A stretch of 64,000 bases of DNA from CAVVKW01 sp963761705 (lineage in GTDB: Bacteria > Verrucomicrobiota > Verrucomicrobiia > Chthoniobacterales > JAATET01), in the NCBI GenBank assembly GCA_963761705.1, contig CAVXHK010000003.1:310001-374000 (forward strand), in the 5' to 3' direction. Each line of letters begins with the position of its first letter. Within the stretch, counting starts at the first letter, position 1. The notes under the pieces are model-generated. The model ran no database searches. It was given only the letters and a program-made list of their open reading frames with translations, and was not told the origin of the DNA. The translations under genes were made by a program, and so were the position numbers. This document shows positions 25,001-32,718 of this stretch, in pieces.

Positions 25001-25714
25001 TCAGATCGGGCCGCCAGCGGCTTGAATGGGCGAAGGCGAGTTAGCGCCGCTGATCCAGATCGCGACTTCGGTGGCTCCGCGCGGGGCTGCGGTCGGGATG
25101 GTGGCTCGCCAAATGCCGTCGGCGGACTTGGCGACGGCGCCTTCGGCGGTCGCGATGGCGACGAAATGGTGAGTGATCGTGCGGCCGCGGTTCTCGCCGG
25201 CGCGGACGGAGGACTTGATGCCGGATTGGAGCCAGGCGACGTGGGCGGTTCCGCCGTTGAATTCGTCAGTCGGTGCAAACCGGACGGCGACGGCGCCGCG
25301 CGAGTCGGTCGCGGTGAGCCTGCCGGGTTTGCTCCTGGTGCCGGGGCGGAAGCCGCGCCAGTCGCGGACCTCTCCACCGTTCCAGACGACGCCGGGCGTG
25401 GCGATGGTCGTCGTGCTCCAGGCGGCGGCGTAGTCGCGCTGGCGGCGGGTATTTGCGGCGCTGGCGAATTTGTCTGGCCAGCCGAGTCCGTCCCAGTAGT
25501 CGACGTGGAACGCGACGGGAACGAAATTTTTCCAGAGCCCGGGAGCGGCGCGGAATTCGCCGAGCCACGCGTCGGCGGGCGGGCAGCTGCTGCATCCCTC
25601 GGACGTGTAGAGTTCGAGCAACCCGACGCGCGCGGGGCCGCTGCTGATTTCCCAGGCCTCGGATGGCGGGGCGGCGAGGAGGGCGGTCGCGAGGGCGGCG
25701 AGGAAGGCTTTCAC
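25001..25714 (-). CDS. Secreted DUF1223 family protein
   Basis: The product of about 237 residues begins with a signal peptide (AFLAALATALLAAPPSEA). It has a thioredoxin-like start, LLELYTSEGCSSCPPADAWL, where the CxxC pair is conserved in DUF1223, followed by FHVDYWDGLGWPD. DUF1223 proteins are periplasmic or secreted and functionally uncharacterised. GTG 25714 was chosen as it directly precedes the signal peptide; no ATG is placed suitably. It converges with rmuC, with only 4 bases between stops. Confidence 0.85.
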   Translation of the reverse strand: MKAFLAALATALLAAPPSEAWEISSGPARVGLLELYTSEGCSSCPPADAWLGEFRAAPGLWKNFVPVAFHVDYWDGLGWPDKFASAANTRRQRDYAAAWSTTTIATPGVVWNGGEVRDWRGFRPGTRSKPGRLTATDSRGAVAVRFAPTDEFNGGTAHVAWLQSGIKSSVRAGENRGRTITHHFVAIATAEGAVAKSADGIWRATIPTAAPRGATEVAIWISGANSPSPIQAAGGPI

Positions 25715-25786
25715 CTGGGTGGGAGTGATGGTGGCGAGCTTTATTCCTGCGTGGTGCGAGGCGGGATTTTCTGGTTGAGTCCGCGG

Positions 25787-27037
25787 ATGGCGAAATTGCT
25801 GGATCCCAAGCGGACGGTCACGGAATTGAAGGAATTGCGAGCCCTCACCGGCGACGCCGACGGGGCGCAGCGGGTGGCCTTCACCGAGACGTGGCGGACG
25901 GCGCGGGCGTGGCTGCAGGAAAAACTGGCGGCGATCCCCGGCGTCGAGGTTCACCGCGACGCGGCGGGAAATCTCTGGGGGACCCTGCGCGGAGAGTCCG
26001 AGCGGGAGATCGTGATCGGCGGCCACATCGACTCCGTGCCCAACGGCGGGTGGCTGGACGGTTGTCTCAACGTGATGGCGGGCGTCGAGGTGTTGCGGCG
26101 GGTAGCGGCGGAGTTCGATGGGCGGCCGCCGGTTACGCTGCGGGTCGTGGATTGGGCGGACGAGGAGGGAGCGCGTTTCGGGAAGAGTCTCTTCGGGTCG
26201 TCGGCTTGTTCGGGGAATCTCGACGAGGAGGAGGCGCGGCACCTGACCGACCGGGACGGGGTGCGGCTTGTCGACGCGCTGGCGGAGAACGGCATCGATT
26301 TCGACGACGTGAAATCGTGCGGGGCGGAACTCACCAACGCGGCGGCGTATCTGGAACTCCACATCGAACAGGGGCCGGTGCTGCTCGACTTGGATCGGCC
26401 ACTCGGGGCGGTGCTCGGGACGTTCGGCGTCGAGCGGCACGCGATGACCTTCGGCGGGCAGGCGGCGCATTCGGGCAGCACGCCGATGAATCGGCGGAAG
26501 GACGCGCTGCTCGCCGCGGCGAGGATGAGTCCGGAAATCTACGAGATCGCCGAGCGAAGCGGCGGCGGGGTCTGCACGATCGGGTCCTGCGTCACGAAGC
26601 CGGGAATCGTGACGAGCGTGGCGGCCGAGTGCCGGATCACGCTCGACCAGCGCCACCTCGACCGAGCGGCGCTGGACCGGATGCTGGCCGAGGCGCGGGC
26701 GGCGAGCGAGCGGTTCGCCGCCGAGGCGAAGGCGACGGTCGAATGGCAGCGGCTCTGGCGGATCGCCCCGATCCTCTTCGACGCCGAGTTGATCGATTGG
26801 TGCGACGCGGCGATCACCGAGACGTGCGGGACCTCGTACCGGCTCCCGTCCGGACCGTTGCACGACGCGGCGGAGGTCGCACGGGCGGGCGTGCCGACGG
26901 TGATGATGTTCGTGCAAAGCCTGCACGGGATCAGCCACAACAAGATCGAGGACACCCGCGAGGAGCACCTCGAAATGGCGGTCATCGCGCTGGACAAGCT
27001 GACGTCGAAGGTGATGCGGAAGACGAGTCGCGGGTAG
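25787..27037 (+). CDS. M20-family Zn-dependent N-carbamoyl amidase (hydantoinase/carbamoylase family)
   Basis: The 416-residue enzyme belongs to the family of beta-ureidopropionase, allantoate amidohydrolase and N-carbamoyl-L-amino-acid hydrolase, which cut C-N bonds with a two-metal centre. Visible ligand motifs are His80 in GGHIDSVPNGG, Asp91 (WLDGCLNV), Glu126/127 (DWADEEGARFG), His in LELHIEQGPVL and His in GISHNKIEDT. The dimerisation lid has GQAAHSGSTPM. A preA-like gene 3.3 kb downstream suggests pyrimidine breakdown (beta-ureidopropionase) as the best guess. No dihydropyrimidinase is present here. Confidence 0.9.
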   Translation: MAKLLDPKRTVTELKELRALTGDADGAQRVAFTETWRTARAWLQEKLAAIPGVEVHRDAAGNLWGTLRGESEREIVIGGHIDSVPNGGWLDGCLNVMAGVEVLRRVAAEFDGRPPVTLRVVDWADEEGARFGKSLFGSSACSGNLDEEEARHLTDRDGVRLVDALAENGIDFDDVKSCGAELTNAAAYLELHIEQGPVLLDLDRPLGAVLGTFGVERHAMTFGGQAAHSGSTPMNRRKDALLAAARMSPEIYEIAERSGGGVCTIGSCVTKPGIVTSVAAECRITLDQRHLDRAALDRMLAEARAASERFAAEAKATVEWQRLWRIAPILFDAELIDWCDAAITETCGTSYRLPSGPLHDAAEVARAGVPTVMMFVQSLHGISHNKIEDTREEHLEMAVIALDKLTSKVMRKTSRG

Positions 27038-27143
27038 CGCGGCGGGGTTTTCCGCCGCCGCCTCGCCCCCGGGGTGGCATCGTCGTTTGACCGGAGCGCT
27101 CGGGACCGGAGCGCTTCGGTTCCGCTTTCGACGAACCCGCGGG

Positions 27144-28151
27144 TTATTCGTCGAGAGAGTTTCCGTCCGGACTGGCCGCTTCTGCCGGGGCCTCCCCGCT
27201 GATCCACCGATCGATCTCGGGTAGCGAGAACGCGAGAAGGCAACTGACCGCCAACCCGATGATCGCCTTGATCGCGTCGCGGCCACAGGACGCGTAGGCC
27301 TTCTTCAATTTTTGGTGCTTCAACCCATACGTGAGCGCAAATTCCCGTCCCGCCAGGAGTCCCAGGAAGACCCACGTCGTGCTCATCGGGATCGCGCTGA
27401 ATTCCTTGAACACGAAGAGAATGATGCCGTATTGAAAATCGATGATCGTCGCCGAACGGATGTCACCGACGTTCGTTTTCGAATTCACGATCTTCTGAAT
27501 CGCGCCGCCGCGCTTGTAGAAGATCCAAGCGTGCAGAAAATACATCACCAGCAGGGACGCGATCAGCTCGGCGACGCCCAGTCGCCGCGGGAGAAAGACA
27601 AAAATGTTAGCCAGGTCCTGGATCAACCACTGACTCCACAGGAACCCCGTGGCGCACCACTGCAGGACGGTCCAGTAGCTGGCCGCCGGTTGATCGGCCG
27701 TCTGGAGAAAGCGCCGCTCCAGCCTCACGATCACGAAGCGCGCGATCAAGAATGCCAGCAGGAACGCCACCCCGTAGCCCGAGACGCTTTTCATGAGCAT
27801 CGCCTCGAGGTTGGAGGGAGCGAAGACCGTCAGCACGAGAAACGTCGTGCTGACCGGCACGCCGAATCGCGTGAGGATCAGGATGAACAGCGGAGGAATC
27901 ACCTGCACCCACGTGATCCCGCCCGCCGGCAGCGGAAAGTTCGCCAGCCGCCCGAACGAAACGTCGCCGTTCCCCGTCACCCACCCGTAGAGGAAGACCG
28001 CCGTGAGAATTCCGCACGCGAAGAGCCAGAGCACCCACCACGGACGCTTGGAGTTCGACGAAAGGAACGTTCCGAGCGTCTGGATCGCGTCGTTCGCGAC
28101 GATCGAGTAAGCCGCCAGCAGGAAGCCAATGATCATGAAGCTTTCGGTCAT
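27144..28151 (-). CDS. PiT-related (inorganic phosphate transporter-like) membrane protein
   Basis: The 335-residue protein has around nine membrane segments and the duplicated PiT-type motif: SIVANDAIQTLG near the N-terminus and IPMSTTWVFLGLLAGRE in the second half, with FGVPVSTTFLVL between. PiT transporters couple phosphate or metal-phosphate to H+ or Na+. This is a divergent branch, so the substrate could be another anion. It faces the M20 amidase gene convergently. Confidence 0.8.
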   Translation of the reverse strand: MTESFMIIGFLLAAYSIVANDAIQTLGTFLSSNSKRPWWVLWLFACGILTAVFLYGWVTGNGDVSFGRLANFPLPAGGITWVQVIPPLFILILTRFGVPVSTTFLVLTVFAPSNLEAMLMKSVSGYGVAFLLAFLIARFVIVRLERRFLQTADQPAASYWTVLQWCATGFLWSQWLIQDLANIFVFLPRRLGVAELIASLLVMYFLHAWIFYKRGGAIQKIVNSKTNVGDIRSATIIDFQYGIILFVFKEFSAIPMSTTWVFLGLLAGREFALTYGLKHQKLKKAYASCGRDAIKAIIGLAVSCLLAFSLPEIDRWISGEAPAEAASPDGNSLDE

Positions 28152-28286
28152 GGACGGTTGGGCCGGTTTTTTTTTTTGGCGCGGGAGGCGTGACAGGCCT
28201 GGCCGGGCCGGTCAACCCGCGACGCGCAATGTGACAAAATCGTCACCTTTCCCAGGGGCGTTCGTCGCGATCGAACCAGACGCCGC

Positions 28287-29057
28287 CTAGAGGATCGTCC
28301 CCTTCAAAATCGCGATCGCGATTGAGAAATAGATGATCAAGCCGCCCACGTCGGCCAGCGTGGCGACGAAAGGAGCGGACGACGTCGCCGGGTCCGTGCG
28401 GCACGCCCGCAGCAGGAGCGGCAGGATGCTGCCCAGCAAGGATCCGCACAGAACGACGGCGACCGTGCTTAAGCCGATCGTCCAGGCGATGCCCAGCCAG
28501 TGGTCGCCGTAGCCCTGATTGATCACCGCGATCCGCCCGAAGGCCACGCACCCGAGCACCAGGCCGAGAACGGCTCCGACGACCAATTCCCGTCCGACGA
28601 CCCGCCACCAATCTAGGAGTCGCACCTCCCCCATCGCCATGGCTCGAATGAGCAGCGTCGCCGCTTGCGAACCCGCGTTCCCGCCGCTCGAGATGATCAT
28701 GGGAATGAAAAGGGCGAGCACGAGGGCGCGTTCGAGCTGTTCGTCGAAGTAGTCCAGCACGCTTGCCGTGAACATCTGACCGATCATCAGAACGACGAGC
28801 CATCCCAGGCGTCGGCCGACGGCCTGCCGGTAAGGCATCACGAGAAACGCCTCCCGCGGATTGCCCGTCGGACCATCGCATTCGGCGAGCGCCCGCAGCA
28901 CCCGCGACCGGCCCGGTTCGTCGAGCTCGAGGACCGTCGCGGCGGCGGTGGGTGCGGGGGCTCCCGCCAGTTGCGCGGCGGCGCCACCCCAATCCTCCTT
29001 TTCAACGGCCGAGCGAAACGCTTCCGCCCCGTCGGCCTCGATCGATTTCGCTTTCAT
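28287..29057 (-). CDS. MgtE/SLC41-like divalent cation transporter lacking CBS domains
   Basis: The 256-residue protein has a five-helix MgtE-type membrane domain with MIGQMFTASVLDYFDEQL, PMIISSGGNAGSQAATL and LADVGGLIIYF; the GGNxGSQ motif lines the Mg2+ pore. Bacterial MgtE is usually about 450 residues with N and CBS sensor domains. Here only some 75 residues precede the pore domain, so cytosolic Mg2+ sensing is missing. ATG 29057 was preferred because the longer extension has no family similarity. Confidence 0.85.
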   Translation of the reverse strand: MKAKSIEADGAEAFRSAVEKEDWGGAAAQLAGAPAPTAAATVLELDEPGRSRVLRALAECDGPTGNPREAFLVMPYRQAVGRRLGWLVVLMIGQMFTASVLDYFDEQLERALVLALFIPMIISSGGNAGSQAATLLIRAMAMGEVRLLDWWRVVGRELVVGAVLGLVLGCVAFGRIAVINQGYGDHWLGIAWTIGLSTVAVVLCGSLLGSILPLLLRACRTDPATSSAPFVATLADVGGLIIYFSIAIAILKGTIL

Positions 29058-29417
29058 GGTTCCCGGACAGATCCTCGACCTTCTGACCTGCACGTCTCGA
29101 CGCGGGTCGGCAAGCATTCTCGGTCGTCCGCCGGGAGAGACCGGGTGCGACGGAAACGGCAGCTTGGAGTGGTTCGGCTCGACGAAGCTTTGGATCAAAG
29201 CGTCCGAACTTCCGGCAACGCCCCGCCAATCCAAAGCGATGTCGAGGCATCGCACTCCAGGACGGACTCCCCGCCGTGCTTTGGACTCACTCTTGATCGG
29301 ACCCGAGCGACCGGCCGACGCGGGGGACCCGTGGGAACCGCCTCCGCTCCCGGAACGCGATCAGGAACGCGATCAAAGAGGTCGACCAATGCCGCCCGAG
29401 CCATTTCCCTCTCCCGG
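29058..29417. other. Divergent intergenic region with no gene
   Basis: This 360-bp gap separates the MgtE-like and GAP-like genes, which are transcribed away from each other, so it must hold two promoters. No RNA gene or riboswitch is recognisable. A tandem 12-mer, GGAACGCGATCA, occurs at 29352-29363 and 29364-29375, about 50 bp before the GAP-like ATG. Confidence 0.5.
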
Positions 29418-30152
29418 ATGCTCACGTTGCTCCTCGTGCTTTTTTTCCTCGGTCTGCTCGACAGCTTGTCGAACGTCCCCATCGGCATTGTCCCGTTGGT
29501 GGCGATCCTGGGCGGGAGGAAGCCGATCCTCGGCGCGGTCGCGTTTTTGGCGGGGATGTTCGGGATCTACACCGTCACGGGTTTCGTCATTCTGCTCGGG
29601 TTGGATCTGCTCACGGAGGCCCTCGGACCCACCCTCGAACGAATCTGGAACCAGCCCGACCCCGGGGAATTGCTGGTCCAACTCGTGATTGGTGGCAGCT
29701 TGCTCGTCGTCGCGTGGAAGATCGCGAGTCGTCCACCGGCCGCGGGCGGCACCGTCGGGGACGCCGCGATCCCGCCCGTTCGCGCCTTCACGCTGGGGGT
29801 GCTCCTCACGGTGGTGGGGCTGCCGGGGGCCATTCCCTACGTTGGCGCGGTCGATCAGATTCTTCGCGCCGACGTCGGGCTGGCCGTGGCCGGGATCGCG
29901 TTGCTCTTCTACAACCTGGTCTTCATCCTCCCGCTGGCGAGTCTGCTGGTGATCCGTTTGATCTTCCCGGCGCAAAGCGACGCCGTCTCGCGGCGGGTCA
30001 ATTCGCTGGCCGCCCGCTGGGGACGTCATCTCATGGTGGCCTCCCTGCTCCTGATTGGCGGCGTGCTGATCGCGGACGGCATCGGCTGGTTCTTCGGACA
30101 CCCGCTTCTGCCCGTCGACCAGGCGTTTGCGACGGAGCTCCGAGAATCCTGA
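29418..30152 (+). CDS. GAP (Sap/LysE-like) family membrane protein
   Basis: The 244-residue protein has six membrane segments and the GAP-family start (LLVLFFLGLLDSLSNVPIGIVPLVAILGG). Later segments include FTLGVLLTVVGLPGAIPYVGAV. GAP proteins (sulfolipid-addressing protein family) export or flip small molecules or lipids in actinobacteria; in other phyla their substrate is unknown. ATG 29418 starts immediately at the first membrane segment. Confidence 0.75.
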   Translation: MLTLLLVLFFLGLLDSLSNVPIGIVPLVAILGGRKPILGAVAFLAGMFGIYTVTGFVILLGLDLLTEALGPTLERIWNQPDPGELLVQLVIGGSLLVVAWKIASRPPAAGGTVGDAAIPPVRAFTLGVLLTVVGLPGAIPYVGAVDQILRADVGLAVAGIALLFYNLVFILPLASLLVIRLIFPAQSDAVSRRVNSLAARWGRHLMVASLLLIGGVLIADGIGWFFGHPLLPVDQAFATELRES

Positions 30153-30200
30153 ACCCCTCGCTGCCCCGAAACTGGCGGATGAACAATCCCGCGCGGCCGG

Positions 30201-30250
30201 GGGCGGGGAGGGGCGGGGAGGGGCGGGGAGGGGCGGGGAGGGGCGGGGAT
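30201..30250 (+). repeat. G-rich tandem 10-bp repeat (5 x GGGCGGGGAG)
   Basis: Five consecutive units of GGGCGGGGAG occur, the last ending in T. They lie between the GAP-like gene and preA, 67 bp before the preA ATG. Many runs of three or more G's make a G-quadruplex on the plus strand likely. Confidence 0.95.
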
Positions 30251-30316
30251 CGCCGGACTTGGCGTCAAAATTGCTTTCCACGTGCACGCTCCCAACCCCG
30301 TTTGTAAAATACAGCT

Positions 30317-31435
30317 ATGCCGACTCTCGAAACGACCGTTGATGGATTGAAGATGTTGAACCCGTTCGTGATCGGATCGGGGCCTCCGGGAACCAATCTC
30401 AACGTGATCAACCGTGCGTTCCGCGAAGGCTGGGGCGGCGTCATCGCCAAAACGGTGAGCCTGGATTCGACGAAAGTCATCAACGTCACCCCGCGCTACG
30501 GGAAGCTCAAGAGCAACGACGGCGAAGTGATCGGCTGGGAGAACATCGAACTCATCAGCGATCGGCCGTTCGACATTTGGCTCGAGGAATTCCGCAAGTG
30601 CAAGGCGGAGCATCCGGAGGGCGTGCTCATCGCGTCGGTGATGGAGGAATTCAACGAGAACAACTGGAAGGAAATGATCCAGCGCTGCGAGGAATCGGGC
30701 GTCGACGCGTTCGAACTCAATTTCTCGTGTCCGCACGGGATGCCCGAGCGGAAAATGGGTGGCGCGATGGGCCAGGATCCCGAAATTTTGGGCCAGGTCT
30801 GCGAGTGGGTGATGTCCGCGGCGACAAAGCCGGTCTGGGCGAAGATGACGCCAAACATCACGCACATCGAGGAGCCGACGCGGGCGGCGCTCGCGGCGGG
30901 TTGCCAGGGCGTGAGTGCGATCAACACGATTCGCAGTGTCGTCGGAGTGAATCTCGACACGCTGCGACCCGAGCCGAGTGTCGAGGGTTACTCGACGCCG
31001 GGCGGGTATTCGTCGAAGGCCGTTCGCCCCATCGCGCTGCGGATGTGCATGGAGATCTCGCAGCTCATCGATAAGGAATTCCCGGGCCGCACGCTGTCCG
31101 GCCTCGGCGGCGTCGAGACCGGCGAGGACGCGGCGCAGTTCATCTTGCTTGGGTCGGACACCGTCCAAGTCTGCACGGGCGTGATGAAATTTGGCTACGG
31201 GATGGTGAAAGATCTCAGCGCCCAGTTACTCGGCTTCATGGAGAAGCACGGTTTCGAAACCATCGACGAGTTCAAGGGCGCAAGCCTTCCGTATTTCACG
31301 ACGCACACGGAGCTCGTCCGCAGGCAGCGGGAGCGGAAGGAAGCTCAGGCCGAAGAGAAAAAGAAAATGATCAAGGCGGACGGCGAATGGGACGGCGACG
31401 ACTTCGTCAAGCAGTCCGACGCCCTGGCGCGGTAG
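30317..31435 (+). CDS. preA: NAD-dependent dihydropyrimidine dehydrogenase subunit PreA-like
   Basis: PreA is the FMN-containing subunit that reduces uracil/thymine, or works in reverse. The 372-residue protein shows PFVIGSGPPGTN, the active-site ELNFSCPHGMPERKMGGAMG (Cys138) and SGLGGVETGEDAAQFILLGS. It lacks the C-terminal 2x(4Fe-4S) ferredoxin domain of E. coli PreA, and no preT gene is adjacent. Together with the M20 carbamoylase upstream it points to reductive pyrimidine catabolism, a partial pathway here. The G-rich repeat lies upstream. Confidence 0.9.
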   Translation: MPTLETTVDGLKMLNPFVIGSGPPGTNLNVINRAFREGWGGVIAKTVSLDSTKVINVTPRYGKLKSNDGEVIGWENIELISDRPFDIWLEEFRKCKAEHPEGVLIASVMEEFNENNWKEMIQRCEESGVDAFELNFSCPHGMPERKMGGAMGQDPEILGQVCEWVMSAATKPVWAKMTPNITHIEEPTRAALAAGCQGVSAINTIRSVVGVNLDTLRPEPSVEGYSTPGGYSSKAVRPIALRMCMEISQLIDKEFPGRTLSGLGGVETGEDAAQFILLGSDTVQVCTGVMKFGYGMVKDLSAQLLGFMEKHGFETIDEFKGASLPYFTTHTELVRRQRERKEAQAEEKKKMIKADGEWDGDDFVKQSDALAR

Positions 31436-31476
31436 CGAAGTCGCTTCAGATGCTGTAGCCTCACGGGCACTCTACC

Positions 31477-32193
31477 CTAACACCCGGCCGACGATGCGCA
31501 CCGCGTTGCCGTGTAAATCGTCACGATCCCGCACCAAAGGGGACGCGCTTCAGCCAAGGTAAATCCCGCGCCCTCGATGCGACTCAGCATCGCCTGACCT
31601 CGAGGGAACGCTTCGATCGATTCACCAAGGTAGGCGTATGCTTCCGGGCGTCCGGTGGCGAACCCAGCGAGAGTCGGCAGCATCCGGTGCAGGTAAAACC
31701 GGTAACCCGATCGCAGCAGCGGCGAGCTGGGCAGCGAAAAATCGAGAACAAGAACGTGACCGCCAGGCCGAAGGACGCGCGCCATCTCCGCGAGTGCTCC
31801 GTCGTAGGTCGCCATGTTGCGCAGGCCAAACGCGACCGTGAGGGCGTCGAAGGCGCCGGTCGCAAATGGCAGCTTGGTCCCGTCGGCGGCGATGAGGTTT
31901 GGCACGGCTTTCCGCTGCGCCACGCGGAGCATCGGCTCACAGAAGTCGGCGGCAACCACGGATGCGGTCGGATTTTTCTTCGCAAGCACCAGCGCCAAAT
32001 CGCCGCTGCCAGTCGCCAGATCGAGGATCACCCGTGGTGCCCACGAGCGAACAATCCGAGCGGCGAGGTCGCGCCAGAGGAAATCCGCGCCGCCACTGAG
32101 TGCGTGGTTCGCAAAGTCATACCGCCCGGCGATCGAGCTGAAGGTGCCGCGAATGAAGTCGGGATCTTGCTGAGATTGGGGCTTGTCGCTCAC
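31477..32193 (-). CDS. ubiE: Demethylmenaquinone/ubiquinone C-methyltransferase
   Basis: The 238-residue SAM-dependent methyltransferase has UbiE/MenG landmarks: IAGRYDFANHALSGGADFLWRD, ILDLATGSGDLAL (SAM motif I), VAFGLRNMATYDGALAEMARVLRPGG and GYRFYLHRMLPTLAG. It makes menaquinone from demethylmenaquinone or acts in ubiquinone synthesis; menaquinone is the usual quinone in Verrucomicrobia. The start is ATG 32193. The gene converges with preA and is the last housekeeping gene before the tRNA-Leu island. Confidence 0.95.
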   Translation of the reverse strand: MSDKPQSQQDPDFIRGTFSSIAGRYDFANHALSGGADFLWRDLAARIVRSWAPRVILDLATGSGDLALVLAKKNPTASVVAADFCEPMLRVAQRKAVPNLIAADGTKLPFATGAFDALTVAFGLRNMATYDGALAEMARVLRPGGHVLVLDFSLPSSPLLRSGYRFYLHRMLPTLAGFATGRPEAYAYLGESIEAFPRGQAMLSRIEGAGFTLAEARPLWCGIVTIYTATRCASSAGC

Positions 32194-32402
32194 GGGATTA
32201 GGGTCGGGATGTCATACCATCTTTCGGGGAAACCTGACGAAAGTTTTGACGTGGGCTGGGATGGACTGTCGGCAGCGGAGTTCACGACGCTTCACCGGGG
32301 TCGTCTTCTCACGACGACTTCTACTAACGGGAAGTGCCAGGCTGGTCCGGAAACTTGGCACCAAGCGGAATTTGGCCGGGCGAGAATCGTCGAGAAAAAA
32401 AG

Positions 32403-32443
32403 TGCTCACGAGAGGACTCGAACCTCCACGAGTTGCCCCACTA
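32403..32443 (-). repeat. 41-bp 3' fragment of tRNA-Leu (island attachment repeat)
   Basis: The 41 bases are identical to 41967-42007, the 3' part of tRNA-Leu(CAG) covering the acceptor 3' strand, T-arm and variable arm. They lie in the same orientation; identity stops at 32444. The fragment cannot fold into a tRNA. This is the typical remnant left when an element integrates into the 3' end of a tRNA gene. The 200 bp between it and ubiE contain a small hairpin (CTTTCG/CGAAAG, 32221-32243) and no clear gene. Confidence 0.9.
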
Positions 32444-32718
32444 AAAGCCGAAGCTGGTGCGAACGGTCGGGAAACTCACGACGACCATCGGCCGCCGCTC
32501 GTTGCGCGAACTTCAGAAGCTCCTCGTCAAACTCAAAGGTGACTACCGAGCGGCTCACGAGCGTTACGCTCGATTGGATGGATTCAGTTCGTATTCCAAT
32601 CGAAGCCCCATCGTCCACGGAATTGGCCAGTCAGGTCAACGCCTCTGAGTTTGGTGAGAGTCTGAGCGAATTTTGACCCGGATGAACCGCGGCCGCGCGA
32701 CCCGAATCAGCGAGAGTC

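Noticed and set aside
25714..27286. Very long minus-strand open frame running from the DUF1223 gene across the M20 amidase
   Set aside because: High-GC antisense shadow of the amidase; only the last 237 codons have real protein features.
29058..29417. Possible Mg2+ (M-box) riboswitch before the MgtE-like gene
   Set aside because: No M-box conserved segments or long paired domains are recognisable on the minus strand.
32406..32648. Short open frames on both strands overlapping the tRNA-Leu fragment (63 aa plus, 70 aa minus)
   Set aside because: They run into or through the tRNA-derived repeat, have no family match and no start signal; the minus frame (VTFEFDEELLKFAQ) looks faintly protein-like but cannot be supported.
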